Shown here: positions 34,967 to 44,851 of the stretch, one piece after another | Numbering within the stretch: the stretch's first letter is position 1 | How the letters are laid out: each line of letters starts with the position of its first letter | Assembly: GCF_009746565.1 (NCBI RefSeq) | Contig: NZ_WRPN01000003.1 | Coordinates: 248,001 to 312,000, forward strand | From: Mariniflexile maritimum | Lineage (GTDB): Bacteria > Bacteroidota > Bacteroidia > Flavobacteriales > Flavobacteriaceae | Length of the DNA stretch: 64,000 nucleotides | Direction: 5' to 3' | Position numbers and translations under genes: made by a program | Notes under the pieces: generated by a model | What the model was told of the DNA's origin: nothing | Databases searched by the model: none | Seen by the model: the letters and a program-made list of their open reading frames with translations, nothing else

Positions 34967-35704
34967 ATGGCTTATCTACACAATATTGGTGCTTATTTTT
35001 TGATGGTTGTTGAAATGTTTCGCAAACCAACCAAGTGGTCGGTAATGAAAAAATTAATATTTAAGGATATTGACGACTTGATTATTGGCTCCTTGGGCAT
35101 CATCGCTTTTATATCGTTTTTTGTTGGTGGCGTTATAACCATCCAAACGGCATTAAATATTAGCAACCCGCTTATCCCAAAATATTTGGTTGGGTTTGCT
35201 ACCAGACAATCTGTTATTTTAGAGTTTGCACCCACATTCACCTCGGTTATCATGGCAGGAAAAGTAGGCTCATTCATTACATCCAGTATTGGAACCATGC
35301 GAGTTACCGAGCAAATCGATGCGCTGGAGGTTATGGGCATTAACTCGTTAAATTATCTGGTATTTCCAAAAACCGTGGCGTTAATGCTCTACCCCTTTGC
35401 CATCGCCATAGGTATGTTTTTGGGTATTTTAGGCGGTATGGCCGCTTGCATTTATGGTGGTTTTAGTTCGTTGGACGATTATATTTTAGGCATTCAAACA
35501 GATTTTATTCCATTCCATATTACCTATGCCTTTATAAAAACCTTTGTTTTTGCTTTTGTTCTGGCAACCATCCCCTCTTTTTATGGCTACTACATGAAAG
35601 GCGGCGCCCTTGAGGTAGGCAAAGCAAGTACCACTGCCTTTGTTTGGACCTCGGTAGTAATTATTTTATTGAATTATGTACTAACCGATATGTTGTTAAG
35701 CTAA
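34967..35704 (+). CDS. MlaE-family ABC transporter permease
   Basis: A 245-residue permease with about five membrane segments, of the family that moves phospholipids between inner and outer membranes. The conserved central block (TSVIMAGKVGSFITSSIGTMRVTEQIDALEVMG region) is the MlaE signature. Its stop overlaps the ATP-binding subunit start (TAATG), so the two are co-translated. A substrate-binding MCE protein is expected but is not directly next to it here. Confidence 0.93.
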   Translation: MAYLHNIGAYFLMVVEMFRKPTKWSVMKKLIFKDIDDLIIGSLGIIAFISFFVGGVITIQTALNISNPLIPKYLVGFATRQSVILEFAPTFTSVIMAGKVGSFITSSIGTMRVTEQIDALEVMGINSLNYLVFPKTVALMLYPFAIAIGMFLGILGGMAACIYGGFSSLDDYILGIQTDFIPFHITYAFIKTFVFAFVLATIPSFYGYYMKGGALEVGKASTTAFVWTSVVIILLNYVLTDMLLS

Positions 35705-36471
35705 TGATTGAAGTTACAAATTTACATAAATCGTTTAACGGTGTTGAGGTTCTAAAAGGCATCAGCACCACCTTTGAAAAGGGAAAAACCAACCTTATTA
35801 TTGGGCAAAGTGGTTCGGGCAAAACCGTTTTCATCAAATGTTTGTTAGGCTTGTTTAATTATGAAGAAGGAAGCATTGCATACGATGGCAAGATTTTTTC
35901 TAATTTAACCGAAGACCAAAAACGCGATTTACGTGCCGAAATTGGCATGGTTTTTCAAGGAAGTGCCTTATTCGATTCGATGACCATTGAAGAAAACGTG
36001 ATGTTCCCGTTACGCATGTTCACAAAACAAAGCAAGAGCGAAATGCAAGACCGTGTAGATTTTGTACTAAAAAGGGTAAACCTGGAAAACGCCCATAAAA
36101 AAATGCCCAGTGAAGCTTCGGGAGGGATGCAAAAACGCGTTGCCATTGCTCGCGCCATTGTAAACAAACCAAAATATTTGTTCTGCGACGAGCCAAACTC
36201 GGGCTTGGACCCCAAAACCGCCATTGTTATTGATAACTTAATTCAGGAAATTACCGATGAATACCAAATCATTACCGTGATAAACTCGCACGATATGAAT
36301 TCAGTAATGGAAATTGGCGAAAAAATAGTGTTCCTAAAAGATGGCTACAAAGCGTGGGAAGGCTCTAAGGATACCATTTTTAAAACCGACAATCAAGTTG
36401 TAACCGATTTTGTATATTCCTCGGAACTAATGAAAAAAGTACGCCAAATGTATATTGAAGAGAAATCTTAA
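35704..36471 (+). CDS. MlaF-family ABC transporter ATP-binding protein
   Basis: A 255-residue ATPase. Start at 35704 (MIEVTNLHKSFNGVEVL); a longer frame from 35644 runs into the permease gene. Walker A is GQSGSGKT, the signature loop ASGGMQKRV is of the MlaF type, Walker B is LFCDEPNSGLDP, and the switch His is in INSHDMNSV. It powers the MlaE-like permease. Lipid transport is inferred from family. Confidence 0.94.
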   Translation: MIEVTNLHKSFNGVEVLKGISTTFEKGKTNLIIGQSGSGKTVFIKCLLGLFNYEEGSIAYDGKIFSNLTEDQKRDLRAEIGMVFQGSALFDSMTIEENVMFPLRMFTKQSKSEMQDRVDFVLKRVNLENAHKKMPSEASGGMQKRVAIARAIVNKPKYLFCDEPNSGLDPKTAIVIDNLIQEITDEYQIITVINSHDMNSVMEIGEKIVFLKDGYKAWEGSKDTIFKTDNQVVTDFVYSSELMKKVRQMYIEEKS

Positions 36472-36594
36472 ACACATCCTACTTGGCGTTTCCTTATTTT
36501 TAAAAACTTCGTTTATAAACAACTTTAATTGCGCATTATAAAGCCCATACTTTGCATGCTAAATTTTTTGCAAGTTTCCTTCTGATAAAAACCT

Positions 36595-38196
36595 CTAATC
36601 CAAAATCACAAATTCTACGCGACGGTTGGTTTGCAAATCGGCTTCAGTACAATTGCCCCCACAATCAATTAAAGGTTTCGTTTCCCCAAACCCTTTAGAA
36701 ATTAAGCGGTTTTTATTAATTCCGTGACTGATTAAATATTTTACCGCCGAAGCTGCACGTTTATTTGATAGGTTTAAATTGTACGCATCCTTCCCTACGT
36801 TATCGGTATGGGCATTAATGGCCAATTTCATGTCTGGGTTTTCGTTAAGTACTTTAATAATTTTATTTAATGAAATATGCGATTCTTCTTTTACGCTGTA
36901 TTTGGCAAAATCAAAATAGATGTTTTCAATCACAATTCTTAATTCTTCATCAACTTTTGCAATTACAGGTTCGGTGGTTAGCAAGTCTAGGTCTTTGGTA
37001 TAGGTTGTATTAAAATTTCTATCGGCCAAAAACTCAAAATTACCTTCCTTAAAACCGTCTTTTAAGGTCGTGATAGCATATAATTCAAAAGGCACTACAT
37101 CAAACGTGTAGGAGGCATCTTCTTTGGTTATTGTTCTAGCAATTTCCACACCTTCTTCATCCTTTAAAATAACCAAGGTATTTGGTAGTTTTATTTTAGT
37201 TTCCAAATCGCGTATCTTGCCTTTTATGGTTTGAACAATGGCATCGTTGGTAGCCGTGTAAATATCAAAACCGCCCTTGCCATTTGGCCTGTTTGAAGAC
37301 ACGTAACCATCATTTTTATTTGCCAAAAAATAAGCGACCTCGTCGTAAGATGAATTTATAGAGTTGCCTAAATTACGTGGTGCTTTGTATCCTGAACTTA
37401 AAATTTTGCTGACAAATAAATCATATCCCCCTATGTTTTCATGGCCTTGTGAAGAAAAGTAAAGATATTTACCATCTTTTGAAAGTGATGGGTATTTTTC
37501 ATTCAAAGGGGTATTGATGGCGCTTCCCAAGTTTTCGGGAGTACCCAACGTACCATCGGGATTTATATTGGAAACATACAGGTCGAACCCTCCTAAAGAC
37601 CCTTTTCTATTAGACGAAAAATAGAGCTTATCGCCTTTTGGGCTTACAAATGGTGTTTCAATGGAAGCCCCGGTTTCGTTAATGCCCAATAAGGTTTGGT
37701 TTATCCAATTGCCGTGTGAGCCATCCTCTAAATCGGCTTTATACAATTTATATTCCAGCGAATTGTCTTTACTGCTTCGGGTAAAATAAATGGTTGTTTG
37801 GTTTGGTGAAAAAGCCACTTGATCTTCGCTTTCGTTGGTGTTCAAGATTCTCGAAAAAAGCAGCGGCATGCTCAATGCGCCATTTGAAGCGATGTCCAAA
37901 CAGAATAAATCTTTATAGGCTTCATGGGTGTTTGGGTCTATTTTGGCCAATCCTCCCAATTTTTTTGAGGAAACCATGATGAGCTTATTTCTGAAAAAAC
38001 CTGAGCCAAATTCGGAATACGGACTGTTAACCCCTGCATCTAAAAGTTCAAAATTAAAACCATTGGCATCGATCGTACTGGGTTTGGAACGCAGGTTTTC
38101 ATAAGACAGATGGTTTACGGCTACAAAATTTGAAGTGCCTTGTGCGAACAGCACATGCGACAATAGCAAAATGAAAAATGAGAGGATTGGTTTCAT
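36595..38196 (-). CDS. OmpA-family protein with PD40 beta-propeller repeats
   Basis: A 533-residue secreted protein: signal peptide (ILSFFILLLSHVLFAQG), WD40/PD40-like repeats (about 90-330; DKLYFSSNRKGSLGGFDLY, GKYLYFSSQGHENIGGYDL, YVSSNRPNGKGGFDIY), a carboxypeptidase-regulatory-like beta-sandwich (about 340-410), and a C-terminal OmpA domain (about 420-533; INAHTDNVGKDAYNLNLSNKRA) that should hold peptidoglycan. The domain set is like PorE of the type IX system but without the N-terminal TPR part, so I do not assign it. Convergent with the Mla pair. Confidence 0.85.
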   Translation of the reverse strand: MKPILSFFILLLSHVLFAQGTSNFVAVNHLSYENLRSKPSTIDANGFNFELLDAGVNSPYSEFGSGFFRNKLIMVSSKKLGGLAKIDPNTHEAYKDLFCLDIASNGALSMPLLFSRILNTNESEDQVAFSPNQTTIYFTRSSKDNSLEYKLYKADLEDGSHGNWINQTLLGINETGASIETPFVSPKGDKLYFSSNRKGSLGGFDLYVSNINPDGTLGTPENLGSAINTPLNEKYPSLSKDGKYLYFSSQGHENIGGYDLFVSKILSSGYKAPRNLGNSINSSYDEVAYFLANKNDGYVSSNRPNGKGGFDIYTATNDAIVQTIKGKIRDLETKIKLPNTLVILKDEEGVEIARTITKEDASYTFDVVPFELYAITTLKDGFKEGNFEFLADRNFNTTYTKDLDLLTTEPVIAKVDEELRIVIENIYFDFAKYSVKEESHISLNKIIKVLNENPDMKLAINAHTDNVGKDAYNLNLSNKRAASAVKYLISHGINKNRLISKGFGETKPLIDCGGNCTEADLQTNRRVEFVILD

Positions 38197-38374
38197 CTTT
38201 TAGAGGGATTAAGATTAATTAGCTACTAAATATAATATTGAAGTGAACGCCTAAAAAATTTCTTAGACCAACAACATTTATAATCGTTAAGTTATTGTTT
38301 TATAGCACTTTCAGCAAACAAAACTTGCTGCGGCAAAAAAACGAATTGATCAAAAAAAGTAAGCTAAAAATCCT

Positions 38375-39889
38375 TTAAACGTTCAACTTTATCAAATCGT
38401 CCATATACAGGCGTGTGTTGGAAAGCCGAGGTACTTTATGTTGGCCGCCTAATTTATTGTTTTGCTTTAACCAGTCGTAAAACAAGTTGTGGCGCGCAAT
38501 ATTAATTTTGGGCTTGTTAAGGGTGATGTTGTTGTAGCGTTTCGCCTCGTAATCTGAATTTAAGGATTTTAGGGCATTATCAAACAGTTCGTTAAAATAA
38601 TGAATGTCGCTAGGGGGTGTTTTAAATTCTATCAACCACTCGTGCGCGCCCTTTTCTTTGCCTTCCATAAAAATAGGCGCTGCGGTATAATCGACAATTT
38701 CGGCCTTGGTACGCTTGCATACTTTTTTAAGGGCCTCTTCGGCATTTTCAATAATAAGTTCTTCGCCAAAAACGTTAATATGGTGCTTTGTTCGGCCGGA
38801 AACTTTAATTCTGTATGGGTTCAAGGAGGTGAATTTAACGGTATCGCCAATTTTATAGCGCCATAAACCCGCATTTGTAGTGATGATGACCGCATAATTT
38901 TGGTTTAGTTTTACTTCGCTAAGCGGAATGGCTTTTTCGGCCCCTGTTGCATAAACGTCCATAGGAATAAATTCGTAAAATATGCCGTAATCTAGCATCA
39001 AAAGCAATTCATTGGAATTATTTTGATCTTGGATAGCAAAAAAACCTTCCGATGCATTGTAAATTTCATAATACCTAAAATCTTTTTTTGGAAGTATCCT
39101 TTTGTATTGGTCTTTATAAGGCACGAAGCTTACGCCGCCATGAAAATACACTTCCAAATTGGGCCAAACATCGTGCAGGCTCTGTTTTCCTGTGGTTTCC
39201 AATACATTGTTTAACAGTACCAACATCCATGAAGGAACGCCTGCAAGACTGGTAACGTTTTCGTTAATGGTTTCATTTACAATGGCTTGCATTTTGTATT
39301 CCCAATCGCTCATCAACGACACTTTGTTACTTGGTGTGCTGCTAAACTCTGCCCAAAACGGCATATTATCAATTAAAATAGCCGACAAATCGCCAAATAC
39401 CGTTCCGTTTTCCTTATATAATTCCTTGCTTCCGCCCAAGCGCAAACTTTTGCCCGTAAACAGTTGCGAGTTTTCGTTGTTGTTAAGGTACATGCACAAT
39501 AAATCCTTACTAGCGGCGTAATGGCAATCTTCAAGCGAATGGTCACTTACCGGAATAAACTTACTCTTGGCGCGCGTGGTGCCGCTTGATTTGGCAAACC
39601 ATCGAATGGGTGTTGGCCAAAACAGGTTGGTTTCACCTTTCATGCTGCGTTCAATTACATCCTGCCAACCATCATAATTTTTTATAGGAATACGTTCCGC
39701 AAAGGTTTGGTAATTTTTTATGGAAGCAAAGTCGTATTGTTTGCCAATTTCTGTGTCTTTGGCAATATCCAAAAGCTCTAATAGCAATTCGTTCTGTACT
39801 TCATTGGGGTATTTTAAAAACAATTCTATTTGGTGAAACCGCTTTTTCAGGAACCAAGAAGCAATGGAATTTACTATAGTGATTGGCAT
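38375..39889 (-). CDS. GH3 auxin-responsive promoter family protein (acyl-adenylating)
   Basis: A 504-residue ANL-superfamily enzyme related to plant GH3 acyl-acid amido synthetases. Visible blocks are WFAKSSGTTRAKSKFIPVS (ATP-binding Ser/Thr loop), YNASEGFFAIQD, GLWRYKIGDTVKF and VSGRTKHHINVFGEELI. It should activate a carboxylic acid as adenylate and join it to an amine or thiol; the bacterial substrates are unknown. Common in Bacteroidota. Single gene, divergent from the DUF2797 gene. Confidence 0.88.
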   Translation of the reverse strand: MPITIVNSIASWFLKKRFHQIELFLKYPNEVQNELLLELLDIAKDTEIGKQYDFASIKNYQTFAERIPIKNYDGWQDVIERSMKGETNLFWPTPIRWFAKSSGTTRAKSKFIPVSDHSLEDCHYAASKDLLCMYLNNNENSQLFTGKSLRLGGSKELYKENGTVFGDLSAILIDNMPFWAEFSSTPSNKVSLMSDWEYKMQAIVNETINENVTSLAGVPSWMLVLLNNVLETTGKQSLHDVWPNLEVYFHGGVSFVPYKDQYKRILPKKDFRYYEIYNASEGFFAIQDQNNSNELLLMLDYGIFYEFIPMDVYATGAEKAIPLSEVKLNQNYAVIITTNAGLWRYKIGDTVKFTSLNPYRIKVSGRTKHHINVFGEELIIENAEEALKKVCKRTKAEIVDYTAAPIFMEGKEKGAHEWLIEFKTPPSDIHYFNELFDNALKSLNSDYEAKRYNNITLNKPKINIARHNLFYDWLKQNNKLGGQHKVPRLSNTRLYMDDLIKLNV

Positions 39890-39931
39890 ATTTATATTAT
39901 CTTTAAGTTTTTAAAAATAATACTTTTTTTT

Positions 39932-40726
39932 ATGACTTACCAAGGTGTTCTAACAAAAATGGAAACAGAATTTTCAAACCCCATCGCCTACTATTTAGTG
40001 TTTGAAAACGACTTTTTGAACATGAACCAATTATTGGGAAAAACCCTTAACCTTCAATTTGTTAGGTACCAATGCTTGAACTGCGGATTGGACAAGCCCA
40101 TTTTTCGCCAAGGATTTTGTAAAAATTGTTTTTTTGAAATACCACAGGCAGCAGATTGGATTATGCGCCCCGAATTAAGCACCGCCCATTTGGATAAAGA
40201 AGATCGCGACCTTGAATACGAAAAAAAAGTACAACTGCAACCGCATATTGTATATTTGGCAAATTCCAGCAACGTAAAGGTGGGCGTTACCAGAAAAAGC
40301 CAAGTGCCCACACGCTGGATAGACCAAGGCGCACATGAAGCGATTGAAATTGTTGAAGTGCCAAACCGCTATTTAGCCGGTATTACCGAGGTGGCTTTAA
40401 AAGACCACGTAAGCGATAAAACCAATTGGCGCACCATGCTTAAAAATGATATTGTAGATGAAGATTTAGTGCAATGGCGCGAAAAATTAAAGCAATACGT
40501 TCCAGATGAAGCAAAGGATTATTTTATCGAGTCCAATACCGAAACCACTTTACAGTTTCCCGTTGAAAAATATCCAAAAAAACCAATTAGTTTGAATTTA
40601 ATAAAAGACCAAACCTACACAGGCAAACTTACCGGCATAAAAGGGCAATACCTTATTTTTGAGGACGATACCGTTTTTAATATTCGTGGGAATGAAGGCT
40701 TGGTGGTAGCAATTAGCGTTCTATAA
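39932..40726 (+). CDS. DUF2797 zinc-binding protein
   Basis: A 264-residue protein; start at 39932 (MTYQGVLTKMETEF), as the longer frame from 39830 overlaps the divergent GH3 gene. A four-cysteine zinc site is seen in CLNCGLDKPIFRQGFCKNC. The middle has HIVYLANSSNVKVGVTRKSQVPTRWIDQGA, a GIY-YIG-like arrangement. Function unknown. A hairpin at its 3' end is shared with the convergent rpsU. Confidence 0.88.
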   Translation: MTYQGVLTKMETEFSNPIAYYLVFENDFLNMNQLLGKTLNLQFVRYQCLNCGLDKPIFRQGFCKNCFFEIPQAADWIMRPELSTAHLDKEDRDLEYEKKVQLQPHIVYLANSSNVKVGVTRKSQVPTRWIDQGAHEAIEIVEVPNRYLAGITEVALKDHVSDKTNWRTMLKNDIVDEDLVQWREKLKQYVPDEAKDYFIESNTETTLQFPVEKYPKKPISLNLIKDQTYTGKLTGIKGQYLIFEDDTVFNIRGNEGLVVAISVL

Positions 40727-40728
40727 AA

Positions 40729-40761
40729 AATCCCATTTACAAGCTTAATGCCAATGGGATT
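40729..40761. terminator. Bidirectional terminator between DUF2797 gene and rpsU
   Basis: AATCCCATT (40729-40737) pairs perfectly with AATGGGATT (40753-40761); an A-run precedes it and T-rich sequence follows, so it can stop both converging transcripts. Confidence 0.6.
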
Positions 40762-40785
40762 AATCTATTTCCTGAACTCCAAACG

Positions 40786-40980
40786 TTAAATATCTTCTTG
40801 GTCCCTCATAGTTTGAATGTACTGTGCCTTCTGTATCTGGCGCCGTCTTTTAACGGATGGTTTGGTGAAAAATTGAGCATCCCTTAGGTTTTGCATCACT
40901 TTAATATTGCGGTGTTTCCGTTTATAACGTTTTAGGGCGCGTTCAATGTTTTCGCCTTCTTTAATGATAATTTTTAACAT
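40786..40980 (-). CDS. rpsU: 30S ribosomal protein S21
   Basis: A 64-residue very basic protein, beginning MLKIIIKEGENIERALKRYK with the family core RKHRNIKVMQNLRDAQFFTKPS. Normal length for this phylum. It follows rpoD by 31 bases, so both are probably one transcript, linking translation and transcription genes as in other bacteria. Confidence 0.95.
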   Translation of the reverse strand: MLKIIIKEGENIERALKRYKRKHRNIKVMQNLRDAQFFTKPSVKRRRQIQKAQYIQTMRDQEDI

Positions 40981-41011
40981 GTATCGGTTTTTAATTGGTT
41001 TGTATGAAGGA

Positions 41012-41875
41012 CTATCCCAAATACGTTTTTAATACTTTACTTTTGGAAGCATGGCGCAACCTGCGGATGCCTTTTTCCTTTATTTGCCTAACGCGTTCGC
41101 GGGTTAACCCGAAAACTTCCCCTATTTCTTCAAGGCTCATGGCTTGTTTGTCGCAAACACCATAATAATAGCGTATTACATCTGCTTCTTTTTCCGAAAG
41201 CATGTTCAAGGCCCTGGTTATTTCAATGTTTAAGGAATCGTTCATTAAATTAACATCGGGCCGTGGCGATTCTTGGCTATTTACAACATCGTAAAGTGTA
41301 GAAGTTTCTCCGTCTTTTAAAGGCGCATCCATAGAGACGTGCCTACCCGAAATTTTCATCGATTGCTTAACCTCGGTTAAGGTAAGTTCCAAGGTGTTGG
41401 CAATTTCTTGGGCACTTGGGGCTCTTTCGTGCGTTTGCTCCAAAAAGGCATAGGCCTTATTTATTTTATTGATGGCGCCAATTTTGTTTAAGGGCAACCT
41501 AACAATTCGCGATTGCTCCGCCAACGCTTGAAGAATGGCCTGCCGTATCCACCAAACGGCATACGATATAAACTTAAAACCCCGGGTTTCATCAAAACGT
41601 TTGGCGGCTTTCACTAAACCGGCATTGCCCTCGTTTATTAAATCAGGCAAGGTTAAACCTTGATTTTGGTATTGTTTTGCAACCGAAACCACAAAACGCA
41701 AGTTAGCAGTAGTGAGCGTATCTAAAGCCTTTTGGTCTCCTAAGCGTATTTTTTGCGCTAATTCAACTTCTTCGTCAACAGTTATTAATTGAATTTTACT
41801 AATATCCTGAAGATATTTGTCAAGCGACTTCGATTCTCGGTTGGTAACTTGTTTCGTGATTTTTAATTGCCTCAT
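41012..41875 (-). CDS. rpoD: Primary RNA polymerase sigma factor (RpoD/SigA)
   Basis: A 287-residue housekeeping sigma factor of the short Bacteroidota type, without region 1.1 and the large spacer of E. coli RpoD. Region 1.2 begins [16 protein letters not shown]; region 2 has [25 protein letters not shown] and [10 protein letters not shown]; region 4 has [28 protein letters not shown]. This factor reads the TTTG/TAnnTTTG promoters listed here. Operon with rpsU. Confidence 0.96.
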   Translation of the reverse strand: MRQLKITKQVTNRESKSLDKYLQDISKIQLITVDEEVELAQKIRLGDQKALDTLTTANLRFVVSVAKQYQNQGLTLPDLINEGNAGLVKAAKRFDETRGFKFISYAVWWIRQAILQALAEQSRIVRLPLNKIGAINKINKAYAFLEQTHERAPSAQEIANTLELTLTEVKQSMKISGRHVSMDAPLKDGETSTLYDVVNSQESPRPDVNLMNDSLNIEITRALNMLSEKEADVIRYYYGVCDKQAMSLEEIGEVFGLTRERVRQIKEKGIRRLRHASKSKVLKTYLG

Positions 41876-41986
41876 GTAATATATTTAAGTTATAGATTAT
41901 ATAACCTACAACTTAACTTTTTTAATGAGAAAACCTAATAATTACGCCACTTTAGGATTATATAACAAGGTATATCTTACAACGGG

Positions 41987-44680
41987 CTATTTAACGCTGT
42001 CCTTTGCCTTTTTCTTACCGCCCAATAAACCGCCCAATACATTTTTTACGGCATCTTTAGTTTGCGTATTTGTTTTGGTTTTGGTAGAATCGGTTTTGGT
42101 TTTGTTACCGCCCATAATGCCTCCAATAACATCTTTTACAGCATTGCTTTGCGCTGTTGAAGTAGAATCTTTTTTAGCCTTATTGCCAGAAATTAAATCG
42201 CCCAACATACTATTTACCTTGTCTTTGCCCTGATTGAGCAATTTTTGCTTTTGTATTTCAACCAGTTGTTTGGTTAAGTTTGAAACCCCGCTTGTTAAAT
42301 CGGTTTTTACAGAAGGGCTCGTGTAAGACCCGGTAATGTTTGCCGTTACGGGAATGGTAAGGTTTTTGGCCGAAACATCATCTATTTTCGCAATCAGGTT
42401 GGCAACTTCTGTGCCCAAATATTTTGCTGGCACGTTAAACACGGCATTATAGGCCATGGTTTGGTCGAAGCCATGAGCTCCGGCAACTTCAATATCAATA
42501 TCTTGGTATTTAATATGGAACGGTTTTACGCTAACTTTTCCATTGTTAAATTCAAGTTTTGTTTTTAAATCGTTTAAATTTATTTTTTTGAAATCGATGA
42601 AATTCAAGGAATTCCCCAGTTTGTTCAATATTTCCGCATTTGATGGATTTACCGCAGAAGATAGAATTTCTGCAAATGCATTACCCGACAAGCTGTTCAG
42701 GTTGGGCGTAAAATCATCGGTTAAATTGCCTTTCAAACGCAATGTGGTGTTTAATTTCCCTTGAATCACTTTCGCTAAAGGGGCCAATTTTTGAAAAAGC
42801 TCCATGCCCATAAACGATTTGGCTATATCGAAACTGTTGATATCCAAATCCATGTTAAATGTGAGCGTGTTGGTTTTTGTTGAAACCATTCCTGAAACCG
42901 CCAATTTGCCATCAAACAAATTAGTTGTAAAATTTTGCAAGTGCACTTGTTCATCTTTAATAACCAATACACCTTTGGCATTTTTAAGCTGTAAATTATC
43001 GTAAAGCACGGTGTTGGCCTGCGCGTTTATGGTACAATCTAAAAAGGCAGGTATTTTTAAAGCGGCAGGTTTTGTTGTTGAGGTTTTTTTGGTGGCATGG
43101 GTCTTGTTTTCCGCAGAAGCGTCATCACTCATAAAATCGTTTACAGCAAACGTGTTCGAGTCTAAATTAAAATTACCCTGCAAGGTTTTGTTGCTAAACA
43201 TGAACCCTAATAGATTTTTAATGGTGCCCGTAGCATGCATATCGCTTTTGCCGGTTTTCGCATTAAACGTGTTTAATGAAATAGTGCCGGGGTTAAAGGT
43301 AATGGCAGCGGAGGCAATTTCGAGCGGATTTTTAAAAGCATCCGAAGTGTATTTAAAATTATCAAGGCTGGTGTTTCCGCTTATTTTTATGCGCTCATAG
43401 GCATTTTTTTCAACAGCATCCATATCAAAAGCGGTATTAACCTTGGCTTTTAAAATACCTGTTAACGGGGTTTTAAAATCAACAGGATATACTTTTGCGA
43501 TGTTTGCCAAATTGATAACACCATCAATATCGGCATTTACCAACATGTTGCCCATAATGTTTTTTAGGGTTGCAGACGACTTAAAAACATCTTGGTCAAT
43601 TTTAAAATTCAAGGTGTTTATGGCGATATAGGTATCATCGGTTTTCCCCGTTTCGTTTTTAATTTCGGTGTCGATAATGATGTTTTCAACACGCTTTGGC
43701 AAGTCGGGATATTTAAAGGACGCATTGTTCGATTTGATGCTAATATCCAGTGTAGGAATGGTTGCATCGGTTACTTTGCCTTTTATGATGCCCTTTATTT
43801 TGAAATCGCCCGTAGTTTCAACATTTTCTATGTTTTTTGAATAGCTTTCCGGAATCACCGCCAAAAAGTTTTTAAAGGACGATTCGGGGTTTTCAAACGT
43901 AATATCAACATCTTGTCCGTCTTCAAGCAGTTGCACAAAACCGTTGAATTTTATGGGCAATTGGTTTACAAAGCCTTTGTTTTCCTTAAACGTGTATTTG
44001 CTGTTTGCCAGATCCAAACCAATAAGCGCGTCCAACTTTATTGGGTTGTTGTTTAAGTAATTGGTACTATCCATGGTAAAACTTACCTTGGCTTGACTTT
44101 TGGTGTCCAATTCCGATTTTTCAGCTGAAAACGTGCCCTTTCCTTCATGGTTGAATTCAGAAATCCTGAAATACAGTTTCGATGCATCATCTAAATAGTT
44201 AATGGTGCTATTTTGAATTTGATAATCCTGAATGTCGAACGCAAAACTGCTGGGGGTTTCGGCGGAAGCGTTATCCTTTTCCTTCGTAATGTCGTAGTTG
44301 GTTTTCCCTGCGGTATTGGTTTTTAAATTCAACAAAATGGCATCGGCGGTAATGGAATTTACAATGATGGGGTCATCGGCTTTTTTAAACAATTCCTTGA
44401 CCGACATGGTAAAGGCTATTTTTTTGGCGCTCACCAAGGTATCGCCCTTAAACGGTTCAAAATTGGTAATGGCCAAATCGCTAACGGTAACGTGTGCCTT
44501 AGGAAACCCTTTTATAAAACTTAAGCTCACATCGCTAAACTCTACCTGCGCATTTAGGTTTTGGTTAATAAACCGTTTTACCATATCCTTAATTTGCGAT
44601 TGGAACACGAAAGGTGCCGCAATAAGAAGAATGATGACGATAAGCAGGGAGATTCCAGAAATTTTAAGCGCTTTTTTCAT
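41987..44680 (-). CDS. AsmA-like envelope protein
   Basis: An 897-residue protein; start at 44680 (MKKALKISGISLLIVIILL), since the longer frame lacks a signal until this Met. One N-terminal membrane anchor, then a long beta-rich body with AsmA features (SLSFIKGFPKAHVTVSDLAI near the start; LSGNAFAEILSS and an IDFKKINLNDLKTKLEFNNGKV block in the AsmA C-terminal region). AsmA-like proteins are thought to bridge the periplasm and move phospholipids. The last 80 residues hold three amphipathic repeats around LGDLISGNKAKKDS, IGGIMGGNKTKTDS and LGGLLGGKKKAKDS. Confidence 0.85.
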   Translation of the reverse strand: MKKALKISGISLLIVIILLIAAPFVFQSQIKDMVKRFINQNLNAQVEFSDVSLSFIKGFPKAHVTVSDLAITNFEPFKGDTLVSAKKIAFTMSVKELFKKADDPIIVNSITADAILLNLKTNTAGKTNYDITKEKDNASAETPSSFAFDIQDYQIQNSTINYLDDASKLYFRISEFNHEGKGTFSAEKSELDTKSQAKVSFTMDSTNYLNNNPIKLDALIGLDLANSKYTFKENKGFVNQLPIKFNGFVQLLEDGQDVDITFENPESSFKNFLAVIPESYSKNIENVETTGDFKIKGIIKGKVTDATIPTLDISIKSNNASFKYPDLPKRVENIIIDTEIKNETGKTDDTYIAINTLNFKIDQDVFKSSATLKNIMGNMLVNADIDGVINLANIAKVYPVDFKTPLTGILKAKVNTAFDMDAVEKNAYERIKISGNTSLDNFKYTSDAFKNPLEIASAAITFNPGTISLNTFNAKTGKSDMHATGTIKNLLGFMFSNKTLQGNFNLDSNTFAVNDFMSDDASAENKTHATKKTSTTKPAALKIPAFLDCTINAQANTVLYDNLQLKNAKGVLVIKDEQVHLQNFTTNLFDGKLAVSGMVSTKTNTLTFNMDLDINSFDIAKSFMGMELFQKLAPLAKVIQGKLNTTLRLKGNLTDDFTPNLNSLSGNAFAEILSSAVNPSNAEILNKLGNSLNFIDFKKINLNDLKTKLEFNNGKVSVKPFHIKYQDIDIEVAGAHGFDQTMAYNAVFNVPAKYLGTEVANLIAKIDDVSAKNLTIPVTANITGSYTSPSVKTDLTSGVSNLTKQLVEIQKQKLLNQGKDKVNSMLGDLISGNKAKKDSTSTAQSNAVKDVIGGIMGGNKTKTDSTKTKTNTQTKDAVKNVLGGLLGGKKKAKDSVK

Positions 44681-44851
44681 AGAGTAACTTTGTGAAAATA
44701 TACGAACAAAAGTAACCAAAAGGATGCTGAAATGTTAAAAATTAACACCCATTTATAGTTTTAAATAAATACAATGCCCCATAAATTGTGAATAAATACA
44801 CTTTAAAAACTTAAAAGATTAGCATTAGTTTTACTTATTTTGCCACTACTT

